DNA from: Flavobacterium sp. UMI-01
GTDB taxonomy: Bacteria; Bacteroidota; Bacteroidia; Flavobacteriales; Flavobacteriaceae
Assembly (NCBI RefSeq): GCF_019656315.1
Contig: NZ_BPLU01000038.1
Coordinates: forward strand, 186,001-250,000
DNA length: 64,000 nucleotides
Reading direction: 5' to 3'
Shown here: positions 10,382 through 20,161 of the stretch, one piece after another
Position numbering within the stretch: the first letter of the stretch is position 1
Layout: every line of letters begins with the position of its first letter
Translations under genes and position numbers: made by a program
Notes under the pieces: model-generated
Database searches by the model: none
The model's input: only the letters and a program-made list of their open reading frames with translations
What the model was told of the DNA's origin: nothing

Positions 10382-11434
10382 TTATACCGATTTTCTATCA
10401 ATAAAATCAAAAGGCACTTTAATCTTTCCATTTCCTTTACTTAACAGCATCTGAGCAGCTGTTTCGCCCATAATTTTAAAATCAGTAGTCATCGTGGCAA
10501 TTCCTAATAACTCTTTTAAAGGAGTATCGTTATACGAAATCACTCCAATATCTTCCCCTAATTGTAATTCATTGTTTCGAGCTTGATTAATCAAATTAAC
10601 CAAATCAGATTCCTGAATAGTGATAAACAAATCTCCTTTATTGAGAACCATATCATCACATACTTCATTAAGGATTTCATAGTCTTTATCAAATTCTAAA
10701 CAAAATTTTCTAAAGCCATGCAAAATCCTTCTTGGATAAGGATAGACTGATTTTTCAGGATATATTAATGCGATTTTTTTATACTTATTGATTTTATTCA
10801 TTCCTTTTTTCAGTGCTTCATAAATATCTTTATCGTATTCTTGATACACGGCATTGACATCATCATCATCCAGTAAAGGCGGCATGATGTTATCCAAAAC
10901 CATTAATTTATTTTTAGGAATATTTTGTATAGCGGCTAATGCTTCCTCAGTAAAACTAGCATGTTGCAATTTTTCAGTTTTAAAATGTGGCATTACCACA
11001 TAAAAATCATATACCATTTTAGCATTCTTCAAAGTGTTCAGAAAAACAAACTCATCACAATGATAGATTACCAAGTCAATCTTTGAATTAATCCCTATTT
11101 TATTTAAAAAAGCATTATAAATGCTCATTTTATAAGAACTCATTTTACTAACCAAAAAAAGTATGTTTAATTTATGAGTGGTTTCAACGTTTGCTACATA
11201 ATTCCCTCTTCTAGGAATTGAAACAATGATATTGCGTTCTTTCAATATGTTATAGGCTTTTTCAACAGTATCACGCGACAAATTAAAATCTTCACTAATC
11301 GTATTAATGGATGGTAATTTGTGGTTCAATTCAATGTTACCTGTAGATATATTGTTTATAATCGAATCAACAATTTGTTGATACATTGGCACCCTAGAAT
11401 TTTTATTAATATCAATGTAATTTAATATTTCCAT
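10382..11434 (-). CDS. GntR-family regulator with periplasmic-binding-protein-like effector domain
   Basis: 350 residues. Residues about 10-75 are a GntR winged helix (PMYQQIVDSIINNI, KLPSINTISEDFNLSRDTVEKAYNIL). The rest has the alternating strand/helix pattern of a type-1 periplasmic-binding fold as in LacI-family effectors (NILFLVSK near 89, GEDIGVISYNDTPL near 300, then TMTTDFKIMGETAAQMLL). This combination is common in Bacteroidota for monosaccharide-responsive regulators (the fucose regulator of Bacteroides has this layout). It probably senses a sugar from the PUL 1 substrate in the cytoplasm. It stands between the HTCS and the GH2 gene. Paired GGTA/TACC motifs before its start suggest self-control. 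Confidence 0.85.
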   Translation of the reverse strand: MEILNYIDINKNSRVPMYQQIVDSIINNISTGNIELNHKLPSINTISEDFNLSRDTVEKAYNILKERNIIVSIPRRGNYVANVETTHKLNILFLVSKMSSYKMSIYNAFLNKIGINSKIDLVIYHCDEFVFLNTLKNAKMVYDFYVVMPHFKTEKLQHASFTEEALAAIQNIPKNKLMVLDNIMPPLLDDDDVNAVYQEYDKDIYEALKKGMNKINKYKKIALIYPEKSVYPYPRRILHGFRKFCLEFDKDYEILNEVCDDMVLNKGDLFITIQESDLVNLINQARNNELQLGEDIGVISYNDTPLKELLGIATMTTDFKIMGETAAQMLLSKGNGKIKVPFDFIDRKSV

Positions 11435-11492
11435 AGCATCAAGTAATTTAGTTAGTTAGATAGTTGGTTAAAAAACCTGAGTGCAATTTAAA

Positions 11493-11538
11493 GGGTACAA
11501 AGTATTAAATAGTACCTAAAAGGGTATTCAAAAATACC
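11493..11538 (-). promoter_or_regulatory. Candidate GntR operator: paired GGTAC/GTACC-type palindromes
   Basis: Two adjacent inverted repeats: GGTAC (11494-11498) with GTACC (11512-11516), and GGTATT (11523-11528) with AATACC (11533-11538). Between them reads AGTACC-N6-GGTATT, itself nearly palindromic. They lie about 60-105 bp before the gntR start, a usual place for autoregulation. Related AGTACC sequences occur at 6093-6098 and 25810-25815. Confidence 0.4.
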
Positions 11539-11745
11539 GACAAGCATCATTAACTTCAACAAAAACAACACATTGAGTACCCAGCTCCACTTTTTACTTT
11601 ATTCCTATTAAAAAAATCACAATCTCTTCCACTCAACCCCAAAACTTATTATCCAATAATCCACATTAAGATTTTGTTATTTTTGTTATTACAAAAAACC
11701 ATCAACCCACCGCCTTTGATTCGAGGCAAAATGGTAGTTATAAAA

Positions 11746-11773
11746 AAAGCTTCGGTTACACCACCGAAGCTTT
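11746..11773 (-). terminator. Rho-independent terminator after GH2
   Basis: Perfect 11-bp stem AAAGCTTCGGT / ACCGAAGCTTT with a 6-base loop, followed on the minus strand by a T run. It lies 21 bp after the GH2 stop. Confidence 0.85.
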
Positions 11774-11794
11774 CTTTTCTCTATCCATTCATTG

Positions 11795-14785
11795 TTACTT
11801 TTTCTTTCCAATCACCACATACATACGGCAATCTTTTGGTGCATCACCTTCAGTATTTCCAGCCATAATGATGCTTTCTCCCGCTTTGGCGGTACGTTTA
11901 AATAAGGACATTTTCACTCCACCTAAATCAATATCGTCACCTGTATCTACATATTCTTTTTTCAGGAATTCAGGTCTTGGCACACGGTCATCATGTCCTA
12001 CATAAATTTCCATATCCACACCTGCAACAAATTGCAATTGATCACGAGCCCAATATCTTTTGTCGGAATCAGGGGTTCTAACATATTCTGCTCCTCTTAA
12101 ATAACTTGGGATTACGGTGTAATTGTATTCTAAATCGGTATAGGCCTTTTTACCCCAATCCATTGTGGTGCGCAACATTGCTTTTGCATCCCCTGTGTAA
12201 CTAAACTTAGTAAACAACTTACTTGTATTGTTTTCGGCTGGATCATAAGCTGGCATAGCGGGTGTATGTACGGGCATAGGCTCTTCTATTGGAACATTTT
12301 TATATACCTGAGGCATCTCCAATGTCAAACCATTCTTGATTTCCACAGGAAGAGACTTCAAAACAATTGTTGCTGGTTTTAATCCTTGTCTTGTTGCAGT
12401 AATAATTACTTTACCTGCTTTTAATAAGGAACGAACAGCTACACGATTTATACCGCATTCTGTATCTAAATATAGGTTGTTGGTACTATTAGCTTTGCCA
12501 CTATTGTATCCACCACGCCAGATGGCAGGGCCCGAAATGGTAAAATCAACACGAGCAGCATCTAGCGGACAACGGTTTCCGTCTTTGTCAACCACTTCAA
12601 AATCCACCAAAGCAATATCTGAACCATCTGCTCTCCATCCTTCTGGACCGGTAATTGGAGTTAACTTGATGGCTACTGGCTCACCTACTGTCTTTTTAGT
12701 TTGTGTTACCAATACTTTATTATCAACATAACCCTCAACTTTAATTTCACCCGCTTCCCAAGCCACAGCAGGAAATTGGTACACATACCCATTTTCAGCT
12801 GTATCATCCGTTCCAATCAATTTACCATTGATGTACATTTTAACAGCAGCACAATTGGAAATCACATACATATCTTTCTTTGTTCCTTGGGTATAATTCC
12901 AATGCCCAATTAGGTGCACTTGAGGTTCTGGTCTCCACATGGCTTTTAAGGCATAAAATGCTTCTTTAGGCAAACGGACGCCATCCACTTCTCCACTAGC
13001 TCTGGTTACCTCAGTAGGATTTCGCCCTCCATGTGGCCCATCAGAAAAAACCCAATTGGCACCACCAGAATGATACACTTTTTTTCCCATTTTGTTCCAC
13101 CAATGGTCCGCTTGACGCACCGCAAATTCTTCTGAACCTATTTGGTAAGTGTTTTTATATAAGTTAGGATTGTTCCAAAAATTATCGTCGGGAGAATATT
13201 TGTCCCAAATACGTCTAGGCGCTTCATCACGCATGTATTCACTTTCGATAATGGGTAAACTAGCAAATTCTCTTTGCCAACCTTCGGTACCGACTTCGAT
13301 AGTCAAGTATTTTTCGGATTCTATTTTTAAATCAGAACGTCTGTTCCCTACCAACCTTTTGCCTTTAGGGTCATAGGTATTGATAATGTCTAGAATTTCT
13401 TGGTAATGTTTTTCGGTTTCGGCCCAGTTACCGCCTTCCCAAATAAAAATAGAAGGATTATTACGGAACTTAACAATCATATCTCTAAAAGCGGCAATAC
13501 GAATATCCCAAGTTTCACCTTCATCTTGTGATTCTCCTGAAACTCCTGGCATCAAGGTTACAAAACCATATTTATCTCCCATATCTACCTCTGATGGAGA
13601 GGCAGCACAATGTCCCCAACGAATGAAATTACCACCCGCTTCGTCCATTAATTTATAGGTAAAATCACGTAACCAATCAGGCAGAGCAGCGCCTAAACCC
13701 GCCCAAGTATTGGTTGGTTTTTGACCCCATCCGTGTAGTTTTGCATATTCGCCATTGTTATGAAAACCCGAATCTTTATTAAATTCAAAACTTCTGATTC
13801 CCAATGGAGTTTCATACGTATCTATTACTTTTTTTCCTTCTTTCAAAACCGTCAACACCTTGTACATATACGGTTTACGAGTGTACCATAACTGAGGATT
13901 CAGCACTTTAGCAGTAGAAGAAAAAACAAACTTTTCTCCAGCTTTAAGGTTTCTGGATGAGGCTGAAGTACTCACTACTTTGCCGTTAGCATCAATAATT
14001 TTGGCTTCACAAATAATTTCTTTTCCAGTATTGTATTCATTTTTCACTTCGGCTGTAACGGTAACATCTGCACTTTTTTCACTTATATTTTCAGCATACA
14101 CATAAGTTCCTACCGTTTTCATGTTGTCGTACAAAGGAAGGGTCACATGTAACAAATCAGTGGTGTGCAGAAAAACATTGCGATAAATTCCGCCATGTGT
14201 TGGATGCCAGTGTTCGTGGTTCCAAACTAAAGGATCGTTGTCTCTAAAATTATCGCTTTTACGGTCATTATTCACTTTAACAGCAATCACATTATCCGCA
14301 CCTCCATATTTAATATATTGACTAATATCATAACCAAATGCAATAAAACCAGTACGGTTTGTACCAATGTAAGTTCCGTTGATATAAACATCTGCAATTT
14401 GGCGTACACCTTCAAATTCGATAAAAACTTTTTTCCCTTTATCGGCAACAGGTAATTTAAAATGCTTGCGATACCAAACCGTCCCTCTCCATTGGTTTTT
14501 CTCTCCATGATGACCTCCTAAACTCAAATCATCAAAAGTATCCACATCATTAAAAGTATGCGGACAACTCACAGTACTCCATGATGAATCATCAAAGTTT
14601 AGCTCTTGCGCATTTTTGGGATTTTCTTTAATAAATTTCCAATCGGGATTAAAATTATACTTTGTACGGTTTCCTTTGGAAGCCTCTTTAAAATTTTGAC
14701 TATTCGCCGAAAGGCTTATCAAAATAAAAGCGGAAAAAATCCATAAAAAAGGGTGTCTTAAACTAGTTAAACTTTTTATATTCAT
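11795..14785 (-). CDS. Secreted glycoside hydrolase family 2 enzyme with extra C-terminal domain
   Basis: 996 residues with signal peptide (cut near SANSQ). GH2 sugar-binding jelly roll (about 60-215, WYRKHFKLP, GVRQIADVYINGTYIG), immunoglobulin-like domain, TIM barrel (about 335-620), then Ig-like domains and a roughly 120-residue C-terminal beta-rich region (YLRGAEYVRTP, IYVGHDDRVPRPEFL). The candidate nucleophile is in IIESEY (about 512). The usual acid/base motif WSxGNE is replaced by FIWEGGNWAE (about 447-455), so the canonical Glu after Asn is Trp here. GH2 members in PULs are beta-galactosidases, -glucuronidases or similar; the activity is not predictable. It has its own terminator, and a candidate operator lies 70 bp before its start. 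Confidence 0.88.
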   Translation of the reverse strand: MNIKSLTSLRHPFLWIFSAFILISLSANSQNFKEASKGNRTKYNFNPDWKFIKENPKNAQELNFDDSSWSTVSCPHTFNDVDTFDDLSLGGHHGEKNQWRGTVWYRKHFKLPVADKGKKVFIEFEGVRQIADVYINGTYIGTNRTGFIAFGYDISQYIKYGGADNVIAVKVNNDRKSDNFRDNDPLVWNHEHWHPTHGGIYRNVFLHTTDLLHVTLPLYDNMKTVGTYVYAENISEKSADVTVTAEVKNEYNTGKEIICEAKIIDANGKVVSTSASSRNLKAGEKFVFSSTAKVLNPQLWYTRKPYMYKVLTVLKEGKKVIDTYETPLGIRSFEFNKDSGFHNNGEYAKLHGWGQKPTNTWAGLGAALPDWLRDFTYKLMDEAGGNFIRWGHCAASPSEVDMGDKYGFVTLMPGVSGESQDEGETWDIRIAAFRDMIVKFRNNPSIFIWEGGNWAETEKHYQEILDIINTYDPKGKRLVGNRRSDLKIESEKYLTIEVGTEGWQREFASLPIIESEYMRDEAPRRIWDKYSPDDNFWNNPNLYKNTYQIGSEEFAVRQADHWWNKMGKKVYHSGGANWVFSDGPHGGRNPTEVTRASGEVDGVRLPKEAFYALKAMWRPEPQVHLIGHWNYTQGTKKDMYVISNCAAVKMYINGKLIGTDDTAENGYVYQFPAVAWEAGEIKVEGYVDNKVLVTQTKKTVGEPVAIKLTPITGPEGWRADGSDIALVDFEVVDKDGNRCPLDAARVDFTISGPAIWRGGYNSGKANSTNNLYLDTECGINRVAVRSLLKAGKVIITATRQGLKPATIVLKSLPVEIKNGLTLEMPQVYKNVPIEEPMPVHTPAMPAYDPAENNTSKLFTKFSYTGDAKAMLRTTMDWGKKAYTDLEYNYTVIPSYLRGAEYVRTPDSDKRYWARDQLQFVAGVDMEIYVGHDDRVPRPEFLKKEYVDTGDDIDLGGVKMSLFKRTAKAGESIIMAGNTEGDAPKDCRMYVVIGKKK

Positions 14786-14854
14786 TATTTAATTTTTTAA
14801 AAAACTATGGCTATTTCTAAACGCTAAAAATACAAAAGAGAAAAAATCAGCCTG

Positions 14855-14871
14855 TCCTGTGTTGTACTGCA
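14855..14871 (-). promoter_or_regulatory. Candidate operator box, copy 2 (GH2)
   Basis: TCCTGTGTTGTACTGCA on the plus strand, 15 of 17 identical to the susC copy, 70 bp before the GH2 start. Consistent with common control of transporter and enzyme. Confidence 0.5.
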
Positions 14872-14931
14872 TTCCTTTAAATAAAGTACTTTTTTTTCTG
14901 AAATTAAATAGTAGAATTAAAAATCAACTAA

Positions 14932-17019
14932 TTAAAATTGCAACATAAAAGTCACACTCTTACCTGCTTCGTTACCATCTGGTAACTTTAGATTGAGAAC
15001 AGACTGATTATTTTCAATTACCAATTGCTCGTTTTTGTATTTTTTATCGAAAGCCACACGAATAGTTGTCAACTTATGCGTTGGGTCACTGACCGTTACT
15101 TTCAATCCGCTATCTTGTTTTTCAACCAATAACAAACAAGGCTCGCTCACTGAAATTCCGCCGAACAAATCCACCTTACCTGCTTCATAAAAAACAATAC
15201 CTGCTAGACTTCCATCTTTACGACTAACGATTTGTTGGCTTTTCGCATTCTTAATTTCAAATAAAGGCTTTTTCTCTAATTGAATTAATTGTTGCTGCGT
15301 CGCATTTGGAACCAAAATATATTGGTAGTCTGCTTCTTTTGGTTTGGTTCCATGATTGAGATATACATTAAAGATATCCGCTTTGATGGTTTCGTCTTTG
15401 TAACGTTGCGCCACCTTGTACCACGAACCTGAAACGGTATCAGCAACCAAACTAACCTTCCCTCCCGAAGGGAAAAGATAGCCTACTCTATCGTGTAAAA
15501 TCCAGCTAGGATTGGTAAAATCTTGTTTTCCTGTGGCTTTTTGTATTTTGCTTTTGTTTTTTACTACAATTGCTCCATTGCGATATACCTGATTGATTCC
15601 TGTAGTCACATTAAAAGGCGTATCAGCTGTTATACCATTTCCTAAACAAACGATTTGGTTGTCCAACATAAACCATGCTTTGTTGGCTTGCAAACCGCCA
15701 CGATTGTATTGCAAAACCGCAAGTCCGTTGGTTCCATCCGTAACGCCGCCTACAAAATCACCTTCAATTTTATAACCCCAAGCATTGGATACAGGAATAG
15801 GAGCATCATCTTGAATAATCGTAGTTCCGGGCAATTTTTTCCAATCCCAAAAAGGAAAAACATCCAAGTATTCATTGTCTGATTGGTACAGTAAAGTCAT
15901 TCCGCTTCCCAAATGATAGCCTAACATATTTTCAAAATTCACCGTTTCATATCCATTCACACGGCTTGAAGACATTTTGAGCGTAAACAAATAATTGGGA
16001 GTTCGAGAAATATGAAAATCCGAATTCCAAAAATGTTTATTTCCCGACAAACTTTTATAATCTTGTGCTTTATTATAAACGGATGCAAACTCAGGATCTA
16101 ATTTTTCTAACTGTTTGAAATTTTTCAGAATGGCCTTTTGCTTTTTAGCCAATTCGCCTTGGAACAATTGCCTACCACTACCACCAATATCAAAGTTTTT
16201 TTTCCATAAAAACCACTGGGTTCCATCAAGAGCAAATTCCCGAATAATGGCTACTTTTTCTTCATCAAAAGCAAAAGGCGTATGGCGCAAAACAGCAATC
16301 CATTTAATCATATCACCTAAATACGATAAACCGTAATTCCCTTGTTGCAACATGGCGCCATGCTCGTGAAAACTATTATCGGGCTGAATTCCTAAATCTG
16401 TAGAAACTTTTAACTCACCTTGAATAGCTTTTGATGCAATATTTACGCTATCAATATTTCGAACTAACAAAGATTTGTACAACACATTACCTGCCAACCA
16501 AACTTTGTTTTGTCCTCCCATTCCAATCTTGGCTTTATTCAAGATTTTTACCCCAGTTTGCAACTGCTTGTCTGAAAGTTTATCTTCCATAACAATCAAA
16601 ACAGGAGCCAATTGTTGCGGAATTCCAATTTGAGGATACCACCAGTTAGGACTCACAAAATCATTTGCCAACCAATAATCTAAAGCAAGATGAATTTTAT
16701 CCAAAACTTCAGGTTTTTGATAATAATTTGAACCCTCTTTCAAATAAGCTTTAGACAAACGATTTAAATTCAAAAGGTGTAATAAAACTGGCCAATGCCC
16801 TCTTTGTTGGCTACTGTAATCAATGCCTGGCCAAGCTCCTTTTGCATCTAAGCTTGCAAGTAAATGTTCCACTTCGGAAGTGGGAACAGCATCTTCTAAA
16901 TACTTCTCTTTGATGTTTTTAAACAGTTGTTGCAATTCGTGCGGATACGCTTTATTCGATTGAGAAAAACTTGTAATTGAGAATATCAGGAATACTAGAA
17001 GCCAGTAATTTTTTTTCAT
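14932..17019 (-). CDS. Polysaccharide lyase family 8 (hyaluronate/chondroitin/xanthan-lyase family)
   Basis: 695 residues, normal PL8 length, with signal peptide (cut near SITSFSQ). N-terminal alpha/alpha toroid carries NWWYPQIGIPQ (125-135), QNKVW (Asn171), the catalytic-type SFHEHGAMLQQGNYG (His220, Tyr229) and GSGRQLFQGEL (Arg283). The central beta-sandwich shows SSSRVNGYETVNFENMLGYH, YLDVFPFWDWKKLPGTT. PL8 enzymes cleave (1,4) linkages to uronic acids by beta-elimination, leaving an unsaturated uronate end. Known specificities are hyaluronan, chondroitin sulfate and xanthan; the neighbours here (rhamnosidase, sulfatase) suggest another uronate polymer. No unsaturated uronyl hydrolase (GH88/GH105) is seen in the window. 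It lies between GH2 and GH78. Confidence 0.92.
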   Translation of the reverse strand: MKKNYWLLVFLIFSITSFSQSNKAYPHELQQLFKNIKEKYLEDAVPTSEVEHLLASLDAKGAWPGIDYSSQQRGHWPVLLHLLNLNRLSKAYLKEGSNYYQKPEVLDKIHLALDYWLANDFVSPNWWYPQIGIPQQLAPVLIVMEDKLSDKQLQTGVKILNKAKIGMGGQNKVWLAGNVLYKSLLVRNIDSVNIASKAIQGELKVSTDLGIQPDNSFHEHGAMLQQGNYGLSYLGDMIKWIAVLRHTPFAFDEEKVAIIREFALDGTQWFLWKKNFDIGGSGRQLFQGELAKKQKAILKNFKQLEKLDPEFASVYNKAQDYKSLSGNKHFWNSDFHISRTPNYLFTLKMSSSRVNGYETVNFENMLGYHLGSGMTLLYQSDNEYLDVFPFWDWKKLPGTTIIQDDAPIPVSNAWGYKIEGDFVGGVTDGTNGLAVLQYNRGGLQANKAWFMLDNQIVCLGNGITADTPFNVTTGINQVYRNGAIVVKNKSKIQKATGKQDFTNPSWILHDRVGYLFPSGGKVSLVADTVSGSWYKVAQRYKDETIKADIFNVYLNHGTKPKEADYQYILVPNATQQQLIQLEKKPLFEIKNAKSQQIVSRKDGSLAGIVFYEAGKVDLFGGISVSEPCLLLVEKQDSGLKVTVSDPTHKLTTIRVAFDKKYKNEQLVIENNQSVLNLKLPDGNEAGKSVTFMLQF

Positions 17020-17043
17020 CTATTTCTTTTTTTTATAAAAGTA

Positions 17044-17072
17044 AAAAAGGAATCTAAAACGGATTCCTTTTT
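17044..17072 (-). terminator. Rho-independent terminator after GH78
   Basis: Perfect 11-bp stem AAAAAGGAATC / GATTCCTTTTT with a 7-base loop, 41 bp after the GH78 stop and 25 bp before the PL8 start. It separates the two genes, so PL8 has a very short leader or depends on read-through. Confidence 0.85.
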
Positions 17073-17112
17073 CAAACTAAACTCAAATTATTTTAGCTAC
17101 TTAAATCAAAAC

Positions 17113-19878
17113 TTACTTAGCTACTTTATTGAACTCTTTTCCAGCTGCATAACTAAATTCATAGGTTCCAGAGCCCAATGCTACAACCACATTATTATCA
17201 ACTTCTTTAGCGTTTTTCTTCAGTTCTCCTTTAAGAGCACTGCCATTTAAAAGCACTTGGTTCAATGTTGCTTTAGGCAAAGTAACCGTTCCTGTAGTAT
17301 TGGCTGGTATAATCACTTTATAAATTAAATCGTCTCCTTTAATTTCCCAAGCGGATTGTACCAAACCATATAAGGATATAAATTCAGCGTTTGCATTGGT
17401 CAAACCTCCACCAGGATGAGGGTGAAACAAAGTATGTTTGTACCCTGGATTTTGAGGGTCGATACTCAAACCTGCCACATGCGTGTACAACCATTCACCA
17501 ATGGCTCCATAGGCATAATGATTAAAACTATTCATTCCGTCAATGATAGTTCCATCTGGTTTTTGGGTATCCCAACGCTCCCAAATCGTTGTCGCTCCCT
17601 GTGTTACAGGATACAACCAAGATGGATATTGCTTGCGGTTTAATAACATAAAAGCCAAATCATCACGACCAATAGCCGAAAGCGTACTGCACAACAAAGG
17701 TGTCCCCACAAAACCAGTAGTAAGATGCCCAAATTTCTTCACATCCTCGGCAAAATATTGAGCCGATTTTTGTCTCAAATCTTTTGGAATCAAATCAAAC
17801 GAAAGCGCCAAAGCATAAGCGGTTTGCGTATGTGACACCAATCTACCGTTGGGTGTTATAAACTCTTTAATGAATGCTTTTTTGACATTCTCCGCTAATT
17901 TTTCATACTTTGTTGCATCAGCAGTATTTCCTAAAATTGCCGCTATTTTACTCAATAAAGTAGTAGAATAGTTAAAATAAGCGGTTGCAATCAAATCTTT
18001 TTCGGTTACAGCACCAGCATAATCTGGTTTATCCGAATGGAAAGCCAACCAATCTCCCCAATGCCAACGGTTTTGATTCCATAAATAATCATCTCCAGCA
18101 TTTTTAGCCATATATTCCACCCACCCTTTCATACTCACGTATTGTTCCTCTAAAATACGTTTGTCACCATAGGTCTTATAAACCGTCCAAGGCACAATCA
18201 CCGCAGCATCTCCCCAAGCCGTAACTCCTCCTAATTTGTTATTCCACATATCCGGAATAATGTTCGGCACTTCGCCATTAGGTTGTTGGTCTAAAGCCAA
18301 ATCTTTCAACCATTTGGTGTAAAACGAAGCCACATCAAAATTGAAACCAGCCGTCATGCTAAACACTTGCGCATCGCCCGTCCATCCTACTCGCTCATCA
18401 CGTTGCGGACAGTCTGTTGGGATGTCTAAGAAATTATCTCTTTGTCCCCACTGTATGTTTTTTTGCAGTTGATTAATCAAAGGGTCTGAACAGGTAAAAG
18501 TACCTGTTTGCTTCATATCCGAATGAATTACAATACCTGTAATTTGGGCTGCAGTTGGCACAATTGGCCCTTCGACTTTTATAAAACGAAAACCATGAAA
18601 GGTAAAATGAGGTTCAAAAACTTCTTCTGCTCCGCCTTTTAAAGTATAGATATCCGTAGCCTCGGCAGCACGAAGGTTTTTAGTGAAAAAGTTTCCTTCT
18701 TTATCCAATACCTCAGCAAATTTCAAAGTCACTACATCGCCTTTTTTTCCATTTACCTTAATTCGTGCCCATCCTACGATGTTTTGTCCTAAATCAAAAA
18801 CCAATTCTCCAGAAGGTGTTTTAATCGTTTTGATGGGTTTGATTTCTTGGGTGGCTTTCACTGGCAAGCCATTTGAAGCTACTAAAATATCTTTAGAATG
18901 ATTCAGGATTCCAGCTGGCTTCCATTTAGCATCATTAAAGTCGGCTTTAGCCCAGCCGTCCATTTCTAGTCGGGCATCGTATTTTTCACCATTATAAATA
19001 TCGGCTTTCAAGATAGCGCCGTAAGATGTTTTCCAATTGTCATCTGTAACAATGGTTTCGCTAGTTCCATCAGTATAGTTTATTCTTAATTGAACCAATA
19101 AACCTAATTGGTCACCATAATAGGCACGCAATCCATCCCAACCCAAATAGCCACGGTACCAACCATCGCCTACTATGGCTCCTATGGCATTTTTTTGCTG
19201 TACCATTGAAGTTACATCATAGGTTTGATACTGAATGCGTTTTTTATAACTGGTAAAACCCGGTGTAAAAAGTTGGTCTCCCACTTTTTTCCCGTTCAAA
19301 AATAATTGATACAATCCTAGAGAAGTCACATACACTCTGGCGGAGCTTACTTTTTTGGTAGTTGCAAACTCTTTTCGATAATACTGAGCAGGTAACGAAG
19401 TAGTTGATTTGGTTTCGTCTTTCATGGTAATCCACGACGCTTTCCAGTTATCTTTTTCTAAAATTCCCATTTCCCAGTAAGCTGGTGTGCTCCATTCTGA
19501 AACTTTATTTTTATTATCCCAAATGCGTACTTGCCAATAAGCTCTTTGCATGGATTTCAACGGTGTTCCTTGATACGCCACATTTACGGATTGGTCGCTT
19601 TCTACTTTTCCAGAAGTCCAAAGTAGATTGTTTTTTTTGGACAAATTTTCAGCAGAACTAGCCACACGGATTTCGTAAGCTACTTGCTTCGCATTTTGTG
19701 TATCTGTAATCATCTGCCAGCTAAATCTTGGTTTTAAAACATCAATCCCAATAGGATTGACATGGTATTCACAGACTAATTTAGCTACACCTGTTTTAGC
19801 AAAAGATACTATCGAAAACGGTATAAGAATGATTAGAAACAAAAAACTTTTAAAATCTAATCTAACACTTTTTTTCAT
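17113..19878 (-). CDS. Secreted alpha-L-rhamnosidase, glycoside hydrolase family 78
   Basis: 921 residues with signal peptide (IVSFAK). Order: rhamnosidase N-terminal Fn3-like domain (about 33-140: PRFSWQM, AYEIRVAS, YWQVRIWDN), a beta-sandwich carbohydrate-binding domain (about 160-330), linker, the (alpha/alpha)6 barrel, and a C-terminal beta-domain. Catalytic block DCPQRDERVGWTGDAQ near residues 485-500 supplies the Asp/Glu pair of GH78. The enzyme releases terminal alpha-L-rhamnose by inversion, so the PUL 1 substrate probably carries rhamnose. It starts a unit ending in its own terminator. The Fn3-like domain resembles the C-terminal domain of the sulfatase at 23865-25622. Confidence 0.95.
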   Translation of the reverse strand: MKKSVRLDFKSFLFLIILIPFSIVSFAKTGVAKLVCEYHVNPIGIDVLKPRFSWQMITDTQNAKQVAYEIRVASSAENLSKKNNLLWTSGKVESDQSVNVAYQGTPLKSMQRAYWQVRIWDNKNKVSEWSTPAYWEMGILEKDNWKASWITMKDETKSTTSLPAQYYRKEFATTKKVSSARVYVTSLGLYQLFLNGKKVGDQLFTPGFTSYKKRIQYQTYDVTSMVQQKNAIGAIVGDGWYRGYLGWDGLRAYYGDQLGLLVQLRINYTDGTSETIVTDDNWKTSYGAILKADIYNGEKYDARLEMDGWAKADFNDAKWKPAGILNHSKDILVASNGLPVKATQEIKPIKTIKTPSGELVFDLGQNIVGWARIKVNGKKGDVVTLKFAEVLDKEGNFFTKNLRAAEATDIYTLKGGAEEVFEPHFTFHGFRFIKVEGPIVPTAAQITGIVIHSDMKQTGTFTCSDPLINQLQKNIQWGQRDNFLDIPTDCPQRDERVGWTGDAQVFSMTAGFNFDVASFYTKWLKDLALDQQPNGEVPNIIPDMWNNKLGGVTAWGDAAVIVPWTVYKTYGDKRILEEQYVSMKGWVEYMAKNAGDDYLWNQNRWHWGDWLAFHSDKPDYAGAVTEKDLIATAYFNYSTTLLSKIAAILGNTADATKYEKLAENVKKAFIKEFITPNGRLVSHTQTAYALALSFDLIPKDLRQKSAQYFAEDVKKFGHLTTGFVGTPLLCSTLSAIGRDDLAFMLLNRKQYPSWLYPVTQGATTIWERWDTQKPDGTIIDGMNSFNHYAYGAIGEWLYTHVAGLSIDPQNPGYKHTLFHPHPGGGLTNANAEFISLYGLVQSAWEIKGDDLIYKVIIPANTTGTVTLPKATLNQVLLNGSALKGELKKNAKEVDNNVVVALGSGTYEFSYAAGKEFNKVAK

Positions 19879-20112
19879 ATTAATAGAATAATTAATTATT
19901 ATAAGCCAAACAATTTGAATTCCTAATTTTGCCGAATTGAGTCATTTAAACGATACTAATAAAGGTACTTAGATTCAAAATATTCCTTTTTTTTATTTAA
20001 AAAACACTTAACTACCAATCCTTAAAAAGCAATTATTATTTTAAAATTTAATGGATTATTTTGGGTTGTTACTGCCTTTAAAATTAAAAAAAATCGGCAA
20101 GGCTTTTAGATA

Positions 20113-20146
20113 AAAAACCATTGAAAACGATCTCTCAATAGTTTTT
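20113..20146 (-). terminator. Rho-independent terminator after GH3
   Basis: Stem AAAAACCATTGA / TCAATAGTTTTT with one mismatch and a 10-base loop, T-rich on the minus strand, 15 bp after the GH3 stop. The rest of the GH3-GH78 spacer (19879-20112) holds the GH78 promoter side and no visible gene. Confidence 0.75.
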
Positions 20147-20161
20147 ATTTTTTTTAGAAAA

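Larger units (their letters stand above)
11435..11794. other. 360-bp gene-free region between gntR and the GH2 3' end
   Basis: Contains the gntR promoter side with the GGTAC/GTACC palindromes (11493-11538) and the GH2 terminator (11746-11773). The A/T-rich middle (about 11540-11740) shows no convincing coding frame. Confidence 0.6.

Noticed and set aside
12336-12913. Plus-strand open frames within GH2, and similar frames inside other long genes
   Set aside because: Frames opposite strong minus-strand genes without signal, domain or start context; shadows of the real genes.
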